NCBI GenBank assembly: GCA_029239415.1
Contig: JAQZAY010000108.1
Location: forward strand, 1 to 10,794
Direction of reading: 5' to 3'
DNA length: 10,794 nucleotides
Source: Pseudomonas sp.
GTDB taxonomy: Bacteria; Pseudomonadota; Gammaproteobacteria; Pseudomonadales; Pseudomonadaceae
The position numbers and the translations under genes are program-made. Below the pieces are notes generated by a model. That model was not told where the DNA came from. It made no database searches and saw only the letters and a program-made list of their open reading frames with translations. Shown here piece after piece: positions 1-7,152 of the stretch (its first letter is position 1; every line of letters begins with the position of its first letter).

Positions 1-149
1 ACAACTTCTGCACTCCATATTTATATGCCTGCGTTCGGAGCAGTGACAACTACTGCCATGACTCCGTGCGCCCGGATACTGCTGATCAATCAACTGGTCT
101 GGCTCTTTTGCTTATCGAGCCGGCGTGACAAACACACGAGGTGAATGCG
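1..149 (+). promoter_or_regulatory. 3' part of the algD leader (5' untranslated region)
   Basis: This stretch has no plausible gene and is less GC-rich than the rest of the window. In P. aeruginosa the algD transcript starts several hundred bases before the start codon, from an AlgU (sigma-22) promoter. By analogy, 1-149 is probably transcribed leader, with the promoter outside the window. I found no convincing AlgU promoter: an AACTT at 3-7 resembles the end of a -35 GAACTT, but no TCTGA-like -10 follows at 16-17 bases. Visible elements are an inverted repeat GCAGT/ACTGC (40-44 and 52-56), a 7-bp stem-loop (99-123), and a 6-of-9 match to an AlgR-type CCGTTCGTC site at 31-39. The ribosome binding site GAGGTGA lies at 138-144. 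The leader role is inferred from position. Confidence 0.55.
99..123 (+). other. Small stem-loop just upstream of the algD ribosome binding site
   Basis: Bases 99-105 (CTGGCTC) pair with 117-123 (GAGCCGG) in a 7-bp stem that includes one G-T wobble; the loop is 11 bases and T-rich. It ends 15 bases before the ribosome binding site at 138, so it leaves that site exposed. It could stabilise the leader or be a protein-binding site. A short stem such as this can also occur by chance. Confidence 0.3.
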
Positions 150-1466
150 ATGCGTATCAGCATCTTTGGTTTGGGTTATGTGGGTGCAGTCTGTGCTGGC
201 TGCCTGTCGGCACGCGGCCATGAAGTGATTGGTGTGGATGTTTCCCAGACCAAGATCGACCTGATCAACCAGGGCAAGTCGCCCATCGTCGAACCAGGGC
301 TCGAGGCGCTGTTGCAGCAGGGCATCGCCAACGGTCGCCTGCGTGGTACCACCGACTTCGCCGAGGCCATCCGCGCCAGCGACGTGTCGATGATCTGCGT
401 CGGCACGCCAAGCAAGAAGAACGGCGACCTGGGCCTGGAGTACATCGAGGCGGTGTGCCGCGAGATCGGCAACGTGCTGCGTGACACCACTCGCCGCCAC
501 ACCATCGTGGTACGCAGCACCGTGCTGCCGGGCACCGTGAAGAACGTGGTCATCCCGATGCTCGAACAATGCTCGGGCAAGAAGGCCGGCGTCGACTTCG
601 GCGTGGCGGTCAACCCTGAGTTCCTGCGCGAAAGCACTGCGATCAAGGACTACGACCAGCCTCCGATGACCGTCATCGGCGAGTTCGACAGCGCCAGCGG
701 CGACGTACTGCAAGCGCTGTACGAGGAACTCGATGCACCGGTCATCCGCAAGCCGATCGAAGTGGCCGAGATGATCAAGTACACCTGCAACGTGTGGCAC
801 GCCACCAAGGTGACCTTCGCCAACGAGATCGGCAACATCGCCAAGGCCGTCGGCGTCGATGGCCGTGAAGTGATGGACGTGGTCTGCCAGGACAAGACCC
901 TGAACCTGTCGCAGTACTACATGCGCCCAGGCTTCGCCTTCGGCGGCTCGTGCCTGCCCAAGGACGTACGTGCCCTGACCTACCGGGCCAGCAGCCTGGA
1001 CGTCAAGGCGCCGCTGCTCGACTCGCTGATGCGCAGCAACGAATCGCAGGTGCAGAACGCCTTCGACATCATCGAGAGCCACGACAAGCGCAAGGTCGCC
1101 CTGCTGGGCCTGAGCTTCAAGGCCGGTACCGACGACCTGCGCGAAAGCCCGCTGGTCGAACTGGCCGAGCGCCTGATCGGCAAGGGCTACGAGCTGAACA
1201 TCTACGACAGCAATGTCGAGTACGCCCGCGTCCACGGCGCCAACAAGGAGTACATCGAGTCGAAGATCCCGCACGTGTCCTCCCTGCTCAACGCCGACTT
1301 CGAGCAAGTGATCGACAACGCCGACATCATCGTGCTGGGCAACCGTGACGAGAAGTTCCGCGCCCTGGCGCAGCAGGCCCCGGCCGGCAAGCAGGTCATC
1401 GACCTGGTCGGCTTCATGGGCGCAGCCACCTGCCCTGCCAGCCGCACCGAAGGCATCTGCTGGTAA
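150..1466 (+). CDS. algD: GDP-mannose 6-dehydrogenase AlgD
   Basis: Cytoplasmic enzyme that oxidises GDP-mannose to GDP-mannuronate with two NAD+. This is the committed step of alginate synthesis and gives the polymerase its substrate. The 438-residue product is close to the 436 of P. aeruginosa AlgD. Its N-terminal Rossmann fold opens with G7-x-G9-x-x-G12. NPEFLRES (155-162) is the conserved motif of the UDP-glucose/GDP-mannose dehydrogenase family. The catalytic cysteine is C268 in FGGSCLPKD, the same number as in P. aeruginosa. The C-terminal domain has the GLSFKAGTDDLRESP motif with K324. I chose ATG 150 because GAGG at 138-141 sits 8 bases upstream; the in-frame GTG at 141 lies inside that site and is less likely. 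It is the first gene of the operon; transcription in relatives depends on AlgU, AlgR and AmrZ. A strong hairpin follows it. Confidence 0.98.
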   Translation: MRISIFGLGYVGAVCAGCLSARGHEVIGVDVSQTKIDLINQGKSPIVEPGLEALLQQGIANGRLRGTTDFAEAIRASDVSMICVGTPSKKNGDLGLEYIEAVCREIGNVLRDTTRRHTIVVRSTVLPGTVKNVVIPMLEQCSGKKAGVDFGVAVNPEFLRESTAIKDYDQPPMTVIGEFDSASGDVLQALYEELDAPVIRKPIEVAEMIKYTCNVWHATKVTFANEIGNIAKAVGVDGREVMDVVCQDKTLNLSQYYMRPGFAFGGSCLPKDVRALTYRASSLDVKAPLLDSLMRSNESQVQNAFDIIESHDKRKVALLGLSFKAGTDDLRESPLVELAERLIGKGYELNIYDSNVEYARVHGANKEYIESKIPHVSSLLNADFEQVIDNADIIVLGNRDEKFRALAQQAPAGKQVIDLVGFMGAATCPASRTEGICW

Positions 1467-1475
1467 ACCCAGGCA

Positions 1476-1514
1476 GGGGCGCGCCGCCGACCGGCGCCGC
1501 GCCCCGCCCCTTTT
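1476..1514 (+). terminator. Terminator-like GC hairpin between algD and alg8 (possible attenuator)
   Basis: Ten bases after the algD stop, GGGGCGCG (1476-1483) pairs perfectly with CGCGCCCC (1498-1505). A C-C mismatch follows, then four more pairs (1485-1488 with 1493-1496) and a GACC loop, giving 12 GC pairs in all. A run of four T starts at 1511, followed by CTCT. In another register GGGGCG (1476-1481) pairs with CGCCCC (1505-1510), which puts the T run directly after the stem. The structure is seen in the sequence. Whether it terminates part of the transcripts, protects the algD message from 3' decay, or does neither is unknown. The T run is short, and the downstream genes must still be expressed. 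Confidence 0.5.
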
Positions 1515-1521
1515 CTCTCGC

Positions 1522-1529
1522 GACGGATG
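1522..1529 (+). promoter_or_regulatory. Candidate RsmA/CsrA binding site at the alg8 translation start
   Basis: GACGGATG matches the CsrA/RsmA consensus CANGGAYG at every position except the first. Its GGA (1525-1527) is also the only Shine-Dalgarno-like sequence before the chosen alg8 start at 1536, 8 bases away. A bound RsmA-family protein would therefore block ribosome entry. I do not see a clear local stem presenting the GGA in a loop, which weakens the case. This is inferred from motif and position only. Confidence 0.3.
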
Positions 1530-1535
1530 CAGAAC

Positions 1536-3017
1536 ATGCAAAGGCTCAAGACAGTGCTGTTGCAGAGCGCCGGGTGGCTGTTCTACATGAGCTTGCTCAT
1601 GCTGATCGCCCTGGCCGTGCCCGGCGACATCTTCGACCCGCAGTCGAAGCACTTCATCTTCCTGGTGGGCGCCGTGGGTATCTGGCGCTACTCCATGGGC
1701 GCGACCCATTTCGTGCGCGGGATGATCTTCCTCTACGGCGTCTACCCCTACCTGCGGCGCAAGGTGCGCAAGCTGGGCAAGTCGGCCGATCCGTCGCACG
1801 TGTACCTGATGGTCACCAGCTTTCGCATCGAAGCGCTGACCACCGCGCAGGTCTACAGCTCGGTGATCCGCGAGGCGATCAACTGCGGCCTGCCGACCAC
1901 CGTGGTCTGCTCGCTGGTGGAGATGTCCGACGAGCTGCTGGTCAAGAGCCTGTGGGCCAAGTACAACCCGCCCGAGCACGTCAGCCTGGACATCGTGCGC
2001 ATCGCCGGCACCGGCAAGCGCGATGGCCTGGCCTACGGCTTCCGCGCGATCTCGCGGATGCTGCCCGACCAGCACGCGGTGGTCGCGGTGATCGACGGCG
2101 ACACCGTGCTCGATGACGGCGTGGTGCGCAAGACGGTGCCCTGGTTCAAGCTGTTCCCCAACGTGGGTGGCCTTACCACCAACGAATTCTGCGAAGTGCG
2201 CGGCGGCTACGTCATGAGCGAGTGGCACAAGCTGCGCTTCGCCCAACGCCACATCAACATGTGCTCGATGGCCCTGTCCAAGCGGGTCCTGACCATGACC
2301 GGGCGCATGTCGATGTTCCGCGCCAGCGTGGTGACCAACCCCGAGTTCATCGCCGACGTCGAGAGCGATTCGCTCGAGCACTGGCGCCTGGGTCGCTTCA
2401 AGTTCCTCACCGGCGACGACAAGTCGAGCTGGTTCAGCCTCATGCGCCTGGGCTACGACACCTTCTACGTGCCGGATGCAGCGATCAACACGGTCGAGCA
2501 CCCGCCGGAGAAAAGCTTCCTCAAGGCCAGCCGCAAGCTGATGTACCGCTGGTACGGCAACAACCTGCGGCAGAACTCCCGCGCGCTGGGGCTGGGCCTG
2601 AACCGCCTGGGCCTGTTCACCTGCGTGGTGCTGTTCGACCAGCGCGTGTCGATGTGGACCAGCCTGCTGGGCCTGACCGTCGCGATCATCGCCAGCTTCA
2701 AGTTCGGCCTGGGCTTTTTGCTGGTGTACCTGCTGTGGATCGGCATCACCCGCCTGATCCTCACCATCATGCTGCTGTGCTCCGGCCACAGCGTGGGGCC
2801 GGCCTACCCGCTGATCCTCTATTACAACCAGATCGTCGGCGCGCTGATGAAGATCTACGTGTTCTTCCGCCTCGACAAGCAATCCTGGACGCGTCAGCCC
2901 ACCGCCCTCAAGCGTGACCTCGCCAGCTTTCAACAATGGTTCAACACCTGGTCCTCGCGGACCATGACCTTCTCGGCGGCCAGCATCTTCGTGGCTGTGC
3001 TGTTCATGGTCGTGTGA
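1536..3017 (+). CDS. alg8: Alginate polymerase, glycosyltransferase family 2, Alg8
   Basis: Inner-membrane processive glycosyltransferase that adds mannuronate from GDP-mannuronate to the growing polymannuronate chain, together with Alg44. The 493-residue product matches the family length (494 in P. aeruginosa). An N-terminal membrane segment (about 13-29) and a second hydrophobic stretch (about 40-70) come before the cytoplasmic GT-A domain. That domain carries D187-G-D189 (the metal/nucleotide-binding DxD), T292-G-D-D-K296 (the general-base motif) and SRKLMYRW (332-339), the counterpart of QxxRW in cellulose synthases. Several C-terminal membrane helices follow (about 360-435), with a last one at 475-493. 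An in-frame ATG at 1527 would add three residues. I prefer 1536 because GGA at 1525-1527 is correctly spaced from it, while 1527 has no ribosome binding site. The gene follows a strong hairpin and is 35 bases from alg44. Confidence 0.97.
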   Translation: MQRLKTVLLQSAGWLFYMSLLMLIALAVPGDIFDPQSKHFIFLVGAVGIWRYSMGATHFVRGMIFLYGVYPYLRRKVRKLGKSADPSHVYLMVTSFRIEALTTAQVYSSVIREAINCGLPTTVVCSLVEMSDELLVKSLWAKYNPPEHVSLDIVRIAGTGKRDGLAYGFRAISRMLPDQHAVVAVIDGDTVLDDGVVRKTVPWFKLFPNVGGLTTNEFCEVRGGYVMSEWHKLRFAQRHINMCSMALSKRVLTMTGRMSMFRASVVTNPEFIADVESDSLEHWRLGRFKFLTGDDKSSWFSLMRLGYDTFYVPDAAINTVEHPPEKSFLKASRKLMYRWYGNNLRQNSRALGLGLNRLGLFTCVVLFDQRVSMWTSLLGLTVAIIASFKFGLGFLLVYLLWIGITRLILTIMLLCSGHSVGPAYPLILYYNQIVGALMKIYVFFRLDKQSWTRQPTALKRDLASFQQWFNTWSSRTMTFSAASIFVAVLFMVV

Positions 3018-3025
3018 GCCCAACC

Positions 3026-3044
3026 CGGATCGGATCTAACAGGA
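3026..3044 (+). promoter_or_regulatory. Cluster of three GGA motifs before alg44, including its ribosome binding site
   Basis: The 35-base alg8-alg44 gap holds GGA at 3027-3029, 3032-3034 and 3042-3044. The first two lie in a tandem CGGAT repeat (3026-3035). The third is the Shine-Dalgarno sequence AGGA (3041-3044), 8 bases before the alg44 ATG. Several GGA motifs with one over the ribosome binding site are the usual layout of transcripts repressed by RsmA/CsrA. None is a full match to the consensus, so the regulatory reading is a hypothesis; the ribosome binding site itself is solid. Confidence 0.3.
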
Positions 3045-3052
3045 ACAACACC

Positions 3053-4219
3053 ATGAATACCGCCGTGAACGTCAATGTCGTGCATGAGTCCGAAGCCCAG
3101 CGCCAGCACGCCCGGGTAAGAATCCCGGCCAAGCTGCGCTACCTGGGGGCCAACCGCGAGCCACAGGAAGTCAAGGTCGAGGACCTGTCGGCCGGTGGCC
3201 TGTGCTTCCATGCCAGGCAGCCGCTGAAGGTCGGCGAGGTACTGCGCGGCCGCCTGCAGTTCGTGGTCGACAACCTGGGCCTGGCGATGGACATCGAGTT
3301 CCAGGTGCGTTCGTTCAACAGCGCCGACGGCCGTACCGGGGCGCAGTTCCAGAACCTCGAGCAGCGGGACATCTCTACCCTGCGCCACATCATCACCTCG
3401 CACCTGTCGGGTGAGCTGATCAGCGTGGGCGACGTGCTCAGCACCCTGCAGCGCGACAACTTCACCAAGGCACGCAAGCAAAAGGATGGCGGCGCGGGCA
3501 TGAGCGCCTTCGGCCGCCTGCGCGCGGTGACGGTCAGCCTGGGTGTGTTCGTGGTCGGCGTGGCGGCGTTCGGCTTCATTGCCAAGTCGCTGTATGGCCT
3601 GTACTTCGTCAGCCATGCCCAGGCCGGCGTGGTCGCAGTGCCCACCACCAACATCACCATGCCCCGCGACGGTACCGTGCAGAGCCTGGTGCAAGGCGGT
3701 GGCGATGTGATCAAGGGCGCGCCGCTGGCCTCGTTCAGCACCAGCATGCTCGACCTGCTCAAGGGCCACCTGGACGACCAGCAACTGGAGCCTGCGAAGG
3801 TCGAGGAGCTGTTCGGCAAGCAGCTCAGCGGCACGCTTACCAGCCCCTGCGATTGCGTGGTCTCGCGCCAACTGGTCGACGACGGCCAGTACGCCAGCAA
3901 GGGCCAGGTGATCTTCCAGCTGGTGCCGCGCACCACCGAGCCGACCGTGGAGGCGCGCTTCTCCTATCGCCAGTTCGACGAGGTCAAGCCAGGTACCCGG
4001 GTCAACTTCCAGGTGGCCGGCGAAGACCAGGTGCGCACTGGGCAGATCGTCAGCAGCGCCAGCCTGAACAGCGAAGACCTGGCCTCCGATATCCGTGTGC
4101 AGATCAAGCCTGACGGTGCGCTGCCAGCCGAACTGGCGGGCCGCCCGGCTTCGGTCAACAGCGACCGAGGGCCGTCGCTTGACTGGCTGATCAACAAGGC
4201 CGCGGCTCGCGGGCTTTAA
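3053..4219 (+). CDS. alg44: Alginate co-polymerase Alg44 (PilZ c-di-GMP receptor)
   Basis: Inner-membrane partner of Alg8 that must bind c-di-GMP for alginate to be polymerised. The 388-residue protein (389 in P. aeruginosa) has an N-terminal cytoplasmic PilZ domain with the full ligand signature: R17-x-x-x-R21 and D44-x-S46-A-G-G, at the same numbers as in P. aeruginosa Alg44. One membrane helix lies at about 158-176. The periplasmic part resembles membrane-fusion (HlyD-like) proteins and probably contacts AlgK or AlgX; this last point is from family knowledge. The start at 3053 has AGGA 8 bases upstream. The frame stays open back to 2936, but that would run 82 bases into alg8 and add residues absent from the family. 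The stop is 9 bases before algK. This gene makes export depend on c-di-GMP after transcription. Confidence 0.97.
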   Translation: MNTAVNVNVVHESEAQRQHARVRIPAKLRYLGANREPQEVKVEDLSAGGLCFHARQPLKVGEVLRGRLQFVVDNLGLAMDIEFQVRSFNSADGRTGAQFQNLEQRDISTLRHIITSHLSGELISVGDVLSTLQRDNFTKARKQKDGGAGMSAFGRLRAVTVSLGVFVVGVAAFGFIAKSLYGLYFVSHAQAGVVAVPTTNITMPRDGTVQSLVQGGGDVIKGAPLASFSTSMLDLLKGHLDDQQLEPAKVEELFGKQLSGTLTSPCDCVVSRQLVDDGQYASKGQVIFQLVPRTTEPTVEARFSYRQFDEVKPGTRVNFQVAGEDQVRTGQIVSSASLNSEDLASDIRVQIKPDGALPAELAGRPASVNSDRGPSLDWLINKAAARGL

Positions 4220-4228
4220 GGGGATCCG

Positions 4229-5647
4229 ATGATGAGTTCAGGATACCGCGGGACCTGTGGCTGGCTTGGGCTTTGCGCCCTTGCCATCGCCGTGGCCGGC
4301 TGCGCCGGCCTGCCCGACCAGCGTCTGGCCAACGAAGCCCTCAAGCGCGGCGACACCGCGCTGGCCGAGCAGAACTACAAGGCCCTGGCGGACCTGGGCT
4401 ACAGCGAGGCCCAGGTCGGGCTGGCCGACATCCAGGTCGCCACCCAGGACCCCGCCAAGATCAAGCAGGCCGAGGCCACCTACCGCGCCGCGGCCAGCAC
4501 CTCGTCCCGTGCCCAGGCGCGTCTTGGCCGCCTGCTGGTGGCCAAGCCCGACAGCACCCAGGCCGAGCGTGAAGAAGCCGAAACCCTGCTCAAGCAGGCC
4601 GCCGCCCGAGGCGAAGGCAATACCCTGATTCCGCTGGCAATGCTCTACCTGCAGTACCCGCAGAGCTTCCCCAACGTCAACGCCCAGCAGCAGATCGACC
4701 AATGGCGCGCGGCCGGCAACCCGGAAGCAGGCCTGGCCCAGGTGCTGCTCTACCGCACCCAGGACACCTACGACCAGCACCTGGACGAGGTCGAGACGAT
4801 CTGCAAGGCCGCCTTGCAGAGCACCGACATCTGCTACGTGGAGCTGGCTACCGTCTACCAGAAGCGCGGCCAGGCCGACCAGCAAGCCGCGCTGATCGAG
4901 CAGCTGAAAAGCGCCCACGCCCGCGGCGTGGTTCCCGCCAGCCGGGTCGACAGCGTCGCTCGCGTACTGGCCGACCGCAGTCTTGGCCAGACCGACGAGA
5001 AGACCGCCAAGGCCCTGCTCGAGCAGGTTGCCCCGGCCAACCCGGCGTCCTGGGTCAGCCTGGCCCAGCTGCTCTACGACTTCCCTGAGCTGGGCGACAC
5101 CGACCAGTTGCTCGGCTACATCGAGAAAGGCCGTGAAGCGCAGCAGCCTCGCGCCGACCTGCTGCTGGGCCGCCTCTACTACGAAGGCAAGAGCTTGCCA
5201 GCCGATGCGCAGAAAGCCGAGCAGCACCTGCTGGCCGCCGCCAACGCCGGCGAAGTCAGTGCGCACTACTACCTCGGCCAGCTGTACCGTCGTGGCTACC
5301 TGGGCAACGTCGAGCCGCAAAAGGCCGTCGATCACCTGCTCAGCGCCGCCCGCGGTGGCCAGCTCAGCGCCGACTACGCGCTGGCCCAGCTCTACAGCGA
5401 AGGCCACGGCATTCGCCAGAACCCTGGCAATGCCTGGGTCTTCGCCCAGCTGGCGCAAGCCACCCCTTCCCCGCAATCGGCCGAATTGCTGCAACAACTC
5501 GACCAGCAACTGACGCCTGAACAGCGCAGCCAGGCCCAGAGCCTGCTCGCCCAGGAGAAACAGGCGCGCGGCGCCGTGGCCCCGGGCGGCAATGCCCTGG
5601 CCCTCGAAGCGCTGCAAGAAGAAGACGACGGCGAGGACGCCCTATGA
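4229..5647 (+). CDS. algK: Alginate outer-membrane lipoprotein AlgK
   Basis: Periplasm-facing lipoprotein that helps place AlgE in the outer membrane and links it to the periplasmic complex, including AlgX. The 472-residue product begins with a lipoprotein signal ending in the lipobox VAG-C25, followed by AGLPDQRLA as in P. aeruginosa AlgK (475 residues). The mature part is helical TPR/Sel1-like repeats. The clearest Sel1 units run from about 311 to 415, for example [24 protein letters not shown] and [13 protein letters not shown]. The C-terminus is acidic. Two adjacent ATG codons (4229 and 4232) are possible starts. AGGGGA at 4219-4224 is 4 bases from the first and 7 from the second, so the second is slightly better placed; the difference is one residue. 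The stop overlaps the algE start as ATGA, suggesting translational coupling with its outer-membrane partner. Confidence 0.96.
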   Translation: MMSSGYRGTCGWLGLCALAIAVAGCAGLPDQRLANEALKRGDTALAEQNYKALADLGYSEAQVGLADIQVATQDPAKIKQAEATYRAAASTSSRAQARLGRLLVAKPDSTQAEREEAETLLKQAAARGEGNTLIPLAMLYLQYPQSFPNVNAQQQIDQWRAAGNPEAGLAQVLLYRTQDTYDQHLDEVETICKAALQSTDICYVELATVYQKRGQADQQAALIEQLKSAHARGVVPASRVDSVARVLADRSLGQTDEKTAKALLEQVAPANPASWVSLAQLLYDFPELGDTDQLLGYIEKGREAQQPRADLLLGRLYYEGKSLPADAQKAEQHLLAAANAGEVSAHYYLGQLYRRGYLGNVEPQKAVDHLLSAARGGQLSADYALAQLYSEGHGIRQNPGNAWVFAQLAQATPSPQSAELLQQLDQQLTPEQRSQAQSLLAQEKQARGAVAPGGNALALEALQEEDDGEDAL

Positions 5648-7122
5648 CGCTCAACCCCTTCATGAAGGCCGGCATCGGCCTGAGCTTTGCGCTGCTGTGG
5701 TCGTGCCCGACCCTGGCCGACATGACCGCCGAAAAGAACTTCGGCCTGGACGTGAAGATCACCGGCCAGTCCGAGGACGACCGCGACCTGGGCACCCGCT
5801 CGGGCGGTGACGTGGCGGGCCTGGGCCTGGACCTGCGCCCCTGGGTGTATGGCGAGCGCGGCAACTGGAGCGCCTTTGCCATGGGCCAGGCCGTCGCCGC
5901 TACCGACATCATCGAGACCGACACCCTGCGCCAGTCCGACGACGGCAGCGAAGTGCAGACCGGTGACGACAGCCGCGAACCGGACAAGAGCTACCTGGCG
6001 CTGCGCGAGTTCTGGGTCGGCTACAGCGGCCTGACCGCCTACCCCGGCGAACAGCTGCGCCTGGGCCGCCAGCGCCTGCGCAACGACGACGGCATGTGGC
6101 GCGACACCAACATCGAAGCGCTCAACTGGACTTTCGACACTACCCTGCTGCGTGCCAATCTGGGCGTGGCCGAGCGCTTCAGCGAATACCGCACCGACCT
6201 GACCGAGCTGGCCCCGGAAGACAAGGACCGCCTGCACGTCTATGGCGATATCGCCACGCAATGGACGCCCGGCCACTGGGTCGGCGTGCGCGCCCACCAC
6301 ACCCATGACGACGGCAAGCTCAAGAGTATCGGCGAGACTGTCGACAGCCTCGACAAGACCCGCACCGGCGACCTCACCTGGCTGGGCATCGAGGCCAACA
6401 GCGACGCCTACAACTGGCGCAACCAGAACACCGTCAACTACTGGGGCAGCCTGACCTGGCTGACCGGCGACCGTGACAGCCTGAACTCCACCACCGTGGG
6501 CAACGAGCAGGTCGCCAGCGGCAAGCAGAGCGGCGACGTCAATGCCTGGGCCACCGACCTTGGCATCCGCCTGCGCCTGGACCCCAACTGGCAGGTCGGC
6601 GCCGCCTATGCCCGCGGCAGCGGCGGCGGTGGCGACGACGGCTCGGGCAACTACGAGCAGACCGGCCTGGAGAGCAACCGCTCCAACTTCACCGGCACCC
6701 GCTCGCGCGTGCACCGCTTCGGCGAGGCCTTCCGCGGCGAACTGGGCAATCTGCAGGCGGCCACGCTGTTCACCTCCTGGCAGCTGCGCGACGACTACGA
6801 CGCAAGCCTTGTGTACCACAAGTTCTGGCGCGTCGATGGCGACCAGAACATCGGCAGCAGCGGCATCAATGCGGTGGTCGATGACGGTGGGGTCAACCGC
6901 CCGCTGGTGCGTGGCGAGAAAGACCTTGGCCAGGAGATGGACCTGGTCGTGACCAAGTACTTCAAGCAGGGCCTGCTGCCGGCCGCGCTGAGCCAGTCGA
7001 TCGACGAACCGTCGGCGCTGGTGCGCTTTCGTGGCGGGGTGTTCAAGCCGGGCGACGCCTACGGCAAGGAAGCAGACTCGTACATGCACCGCGCCTTTGT
7101 CGATGTGATCTGGCGCTTCTGA
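5644..7122 (+). CDS. algE: Alginate export porin AlgE
   Basis: Outer-membrane beta-barrel through which alginate leaves the cell. P. aeruginosa AlgE is an 18-strand monomer with an electropositive pore. The 492-residue product (490 in P. aeruginosa) has a signal peptide with a likely cut after LA25, before [16 protein letters not shown]. Alternating amphipathic strands rich in aromatic residues follow, and the protein ends in IWRF, the C-terminal phenylalanine typical of BAM substrates. Family-typical segments include [49 protein letters not shown] and KYFKQGLLP. The start overlaps the algK stop (ATGA). From memory, the loop at about residues 410-424 is longer than in P. aeruginosa. A gap of 30 bases separates it from algG. 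Confidence 0.97.
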   Translation: MTLNPFMKAGIGLSFALLWSCPTLADMTAEKNFGLDVKITGQSEDDRDLGTRSGGDVAGLGLDLRPWVYGERGNWSAFAMGQAVAATDIIETDTLRQSDDGSEVQTGDDSREPDKSYLALREFWVGYSGLTAYPGEQLRLGRQRLRNDDGMWRDTNIEALNWTFDTTLLRANLGVAERFSEYRTDLTELAPEDKDRLHVYGDIATQWTPGHWVGVRAHHTHDDGKLKSIGETVDSLDKTRTGDLTWLGIEANSDAYNWRNQNTVNYWGSLTWLTGDRDSLNSTTVGNEQVASGKQSGDVNAWATDLGIRLRLDPNWQVGAAYARGSGGGGDDGSGNYEQTGLESNRSNFTGTRSRVHRFGEAFRGELGNLQAATLFTSWQLRDDYDASLVYHKFWRVDGDQNIGSSGINAVVDDGGVNRPLVRGEKDLGQEMDLVVTKYFKQGLLPAALSQSIDEPSALVRFRGGVFKPGDAYGKEADSYMHRAFVDVIWRF

Positions 7123-7151
7123 TGCAGGCAATGACCCGAAGAGTGCAATGA
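7122..7151 (+). other. Possible 9-codon mini-ORF bridging algE and algG
   Basis: The algE stop TGA (7120-7122) shares its last base with an ATG at 7122. From there a short frame reads MQAMTRRVQ and stops at 7149-7151, one base before the algG ATG. It contains two adjacent Arg codons, CGA and AGA, which are rare in this GC-rich genome, and it covers the weak algG ribosome binding site (about 7138-7143). Such a frame could carry terminating ribosomes from algE to algG, or it could be chance. No independent ribosome binding site is apparent apart from the coupling overlap. An 8-bp direct repeat GCAATGAC (7128-7135 and 7145-7152) accounts for part of its make-up. Confidence 0.2.
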
Positions 7152-7152
7152 C

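Noticed and set aside
2..30. AlgU promoter in the algD leader (CAACTT at 2-7)
   Set aside because: No TCTGA-like -10 lies at the required spacing, and known algD leaders are longer than the 149 bases here.
88..100. IHF site (AATCAA followed by CTGG TCT)
   Set aside because: The WATCAA half matches, but the TTR half matches at only one of three bases, which is too weak to call.
141..149. GTG start for algD three codons upstream
   Set aside because: The GTG lies inside the ribosome binding site GAGGTGA. ATG 150 gives the usual MRISIFGLGYVG start.
90..3023. A 977-residue open frame on the minus strand opposite algD and alg8
   Set aside because: Its composition is rich in His, Gln, Ala, Val and Asp, as expected for the complement of GC-rich coding DNA. 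It has no recognisable domain and spans two certain genes.
2936..3052. Upstream extension of alg44 by 39 codons
   Set aside because: It overlaps alg8 by 82 bases. The start at 3053 has a well-placed AGGA and puts the PilZ residues at the same numbers as in P. aeruginosa.
4238..5617. A 459-residue minus-strand frame opposite algK
   Set aside because: Gln/Val/Leu/Gly-rich shadow of algK; the lipobox and Sel1 repeats on the plus strand are decisive.
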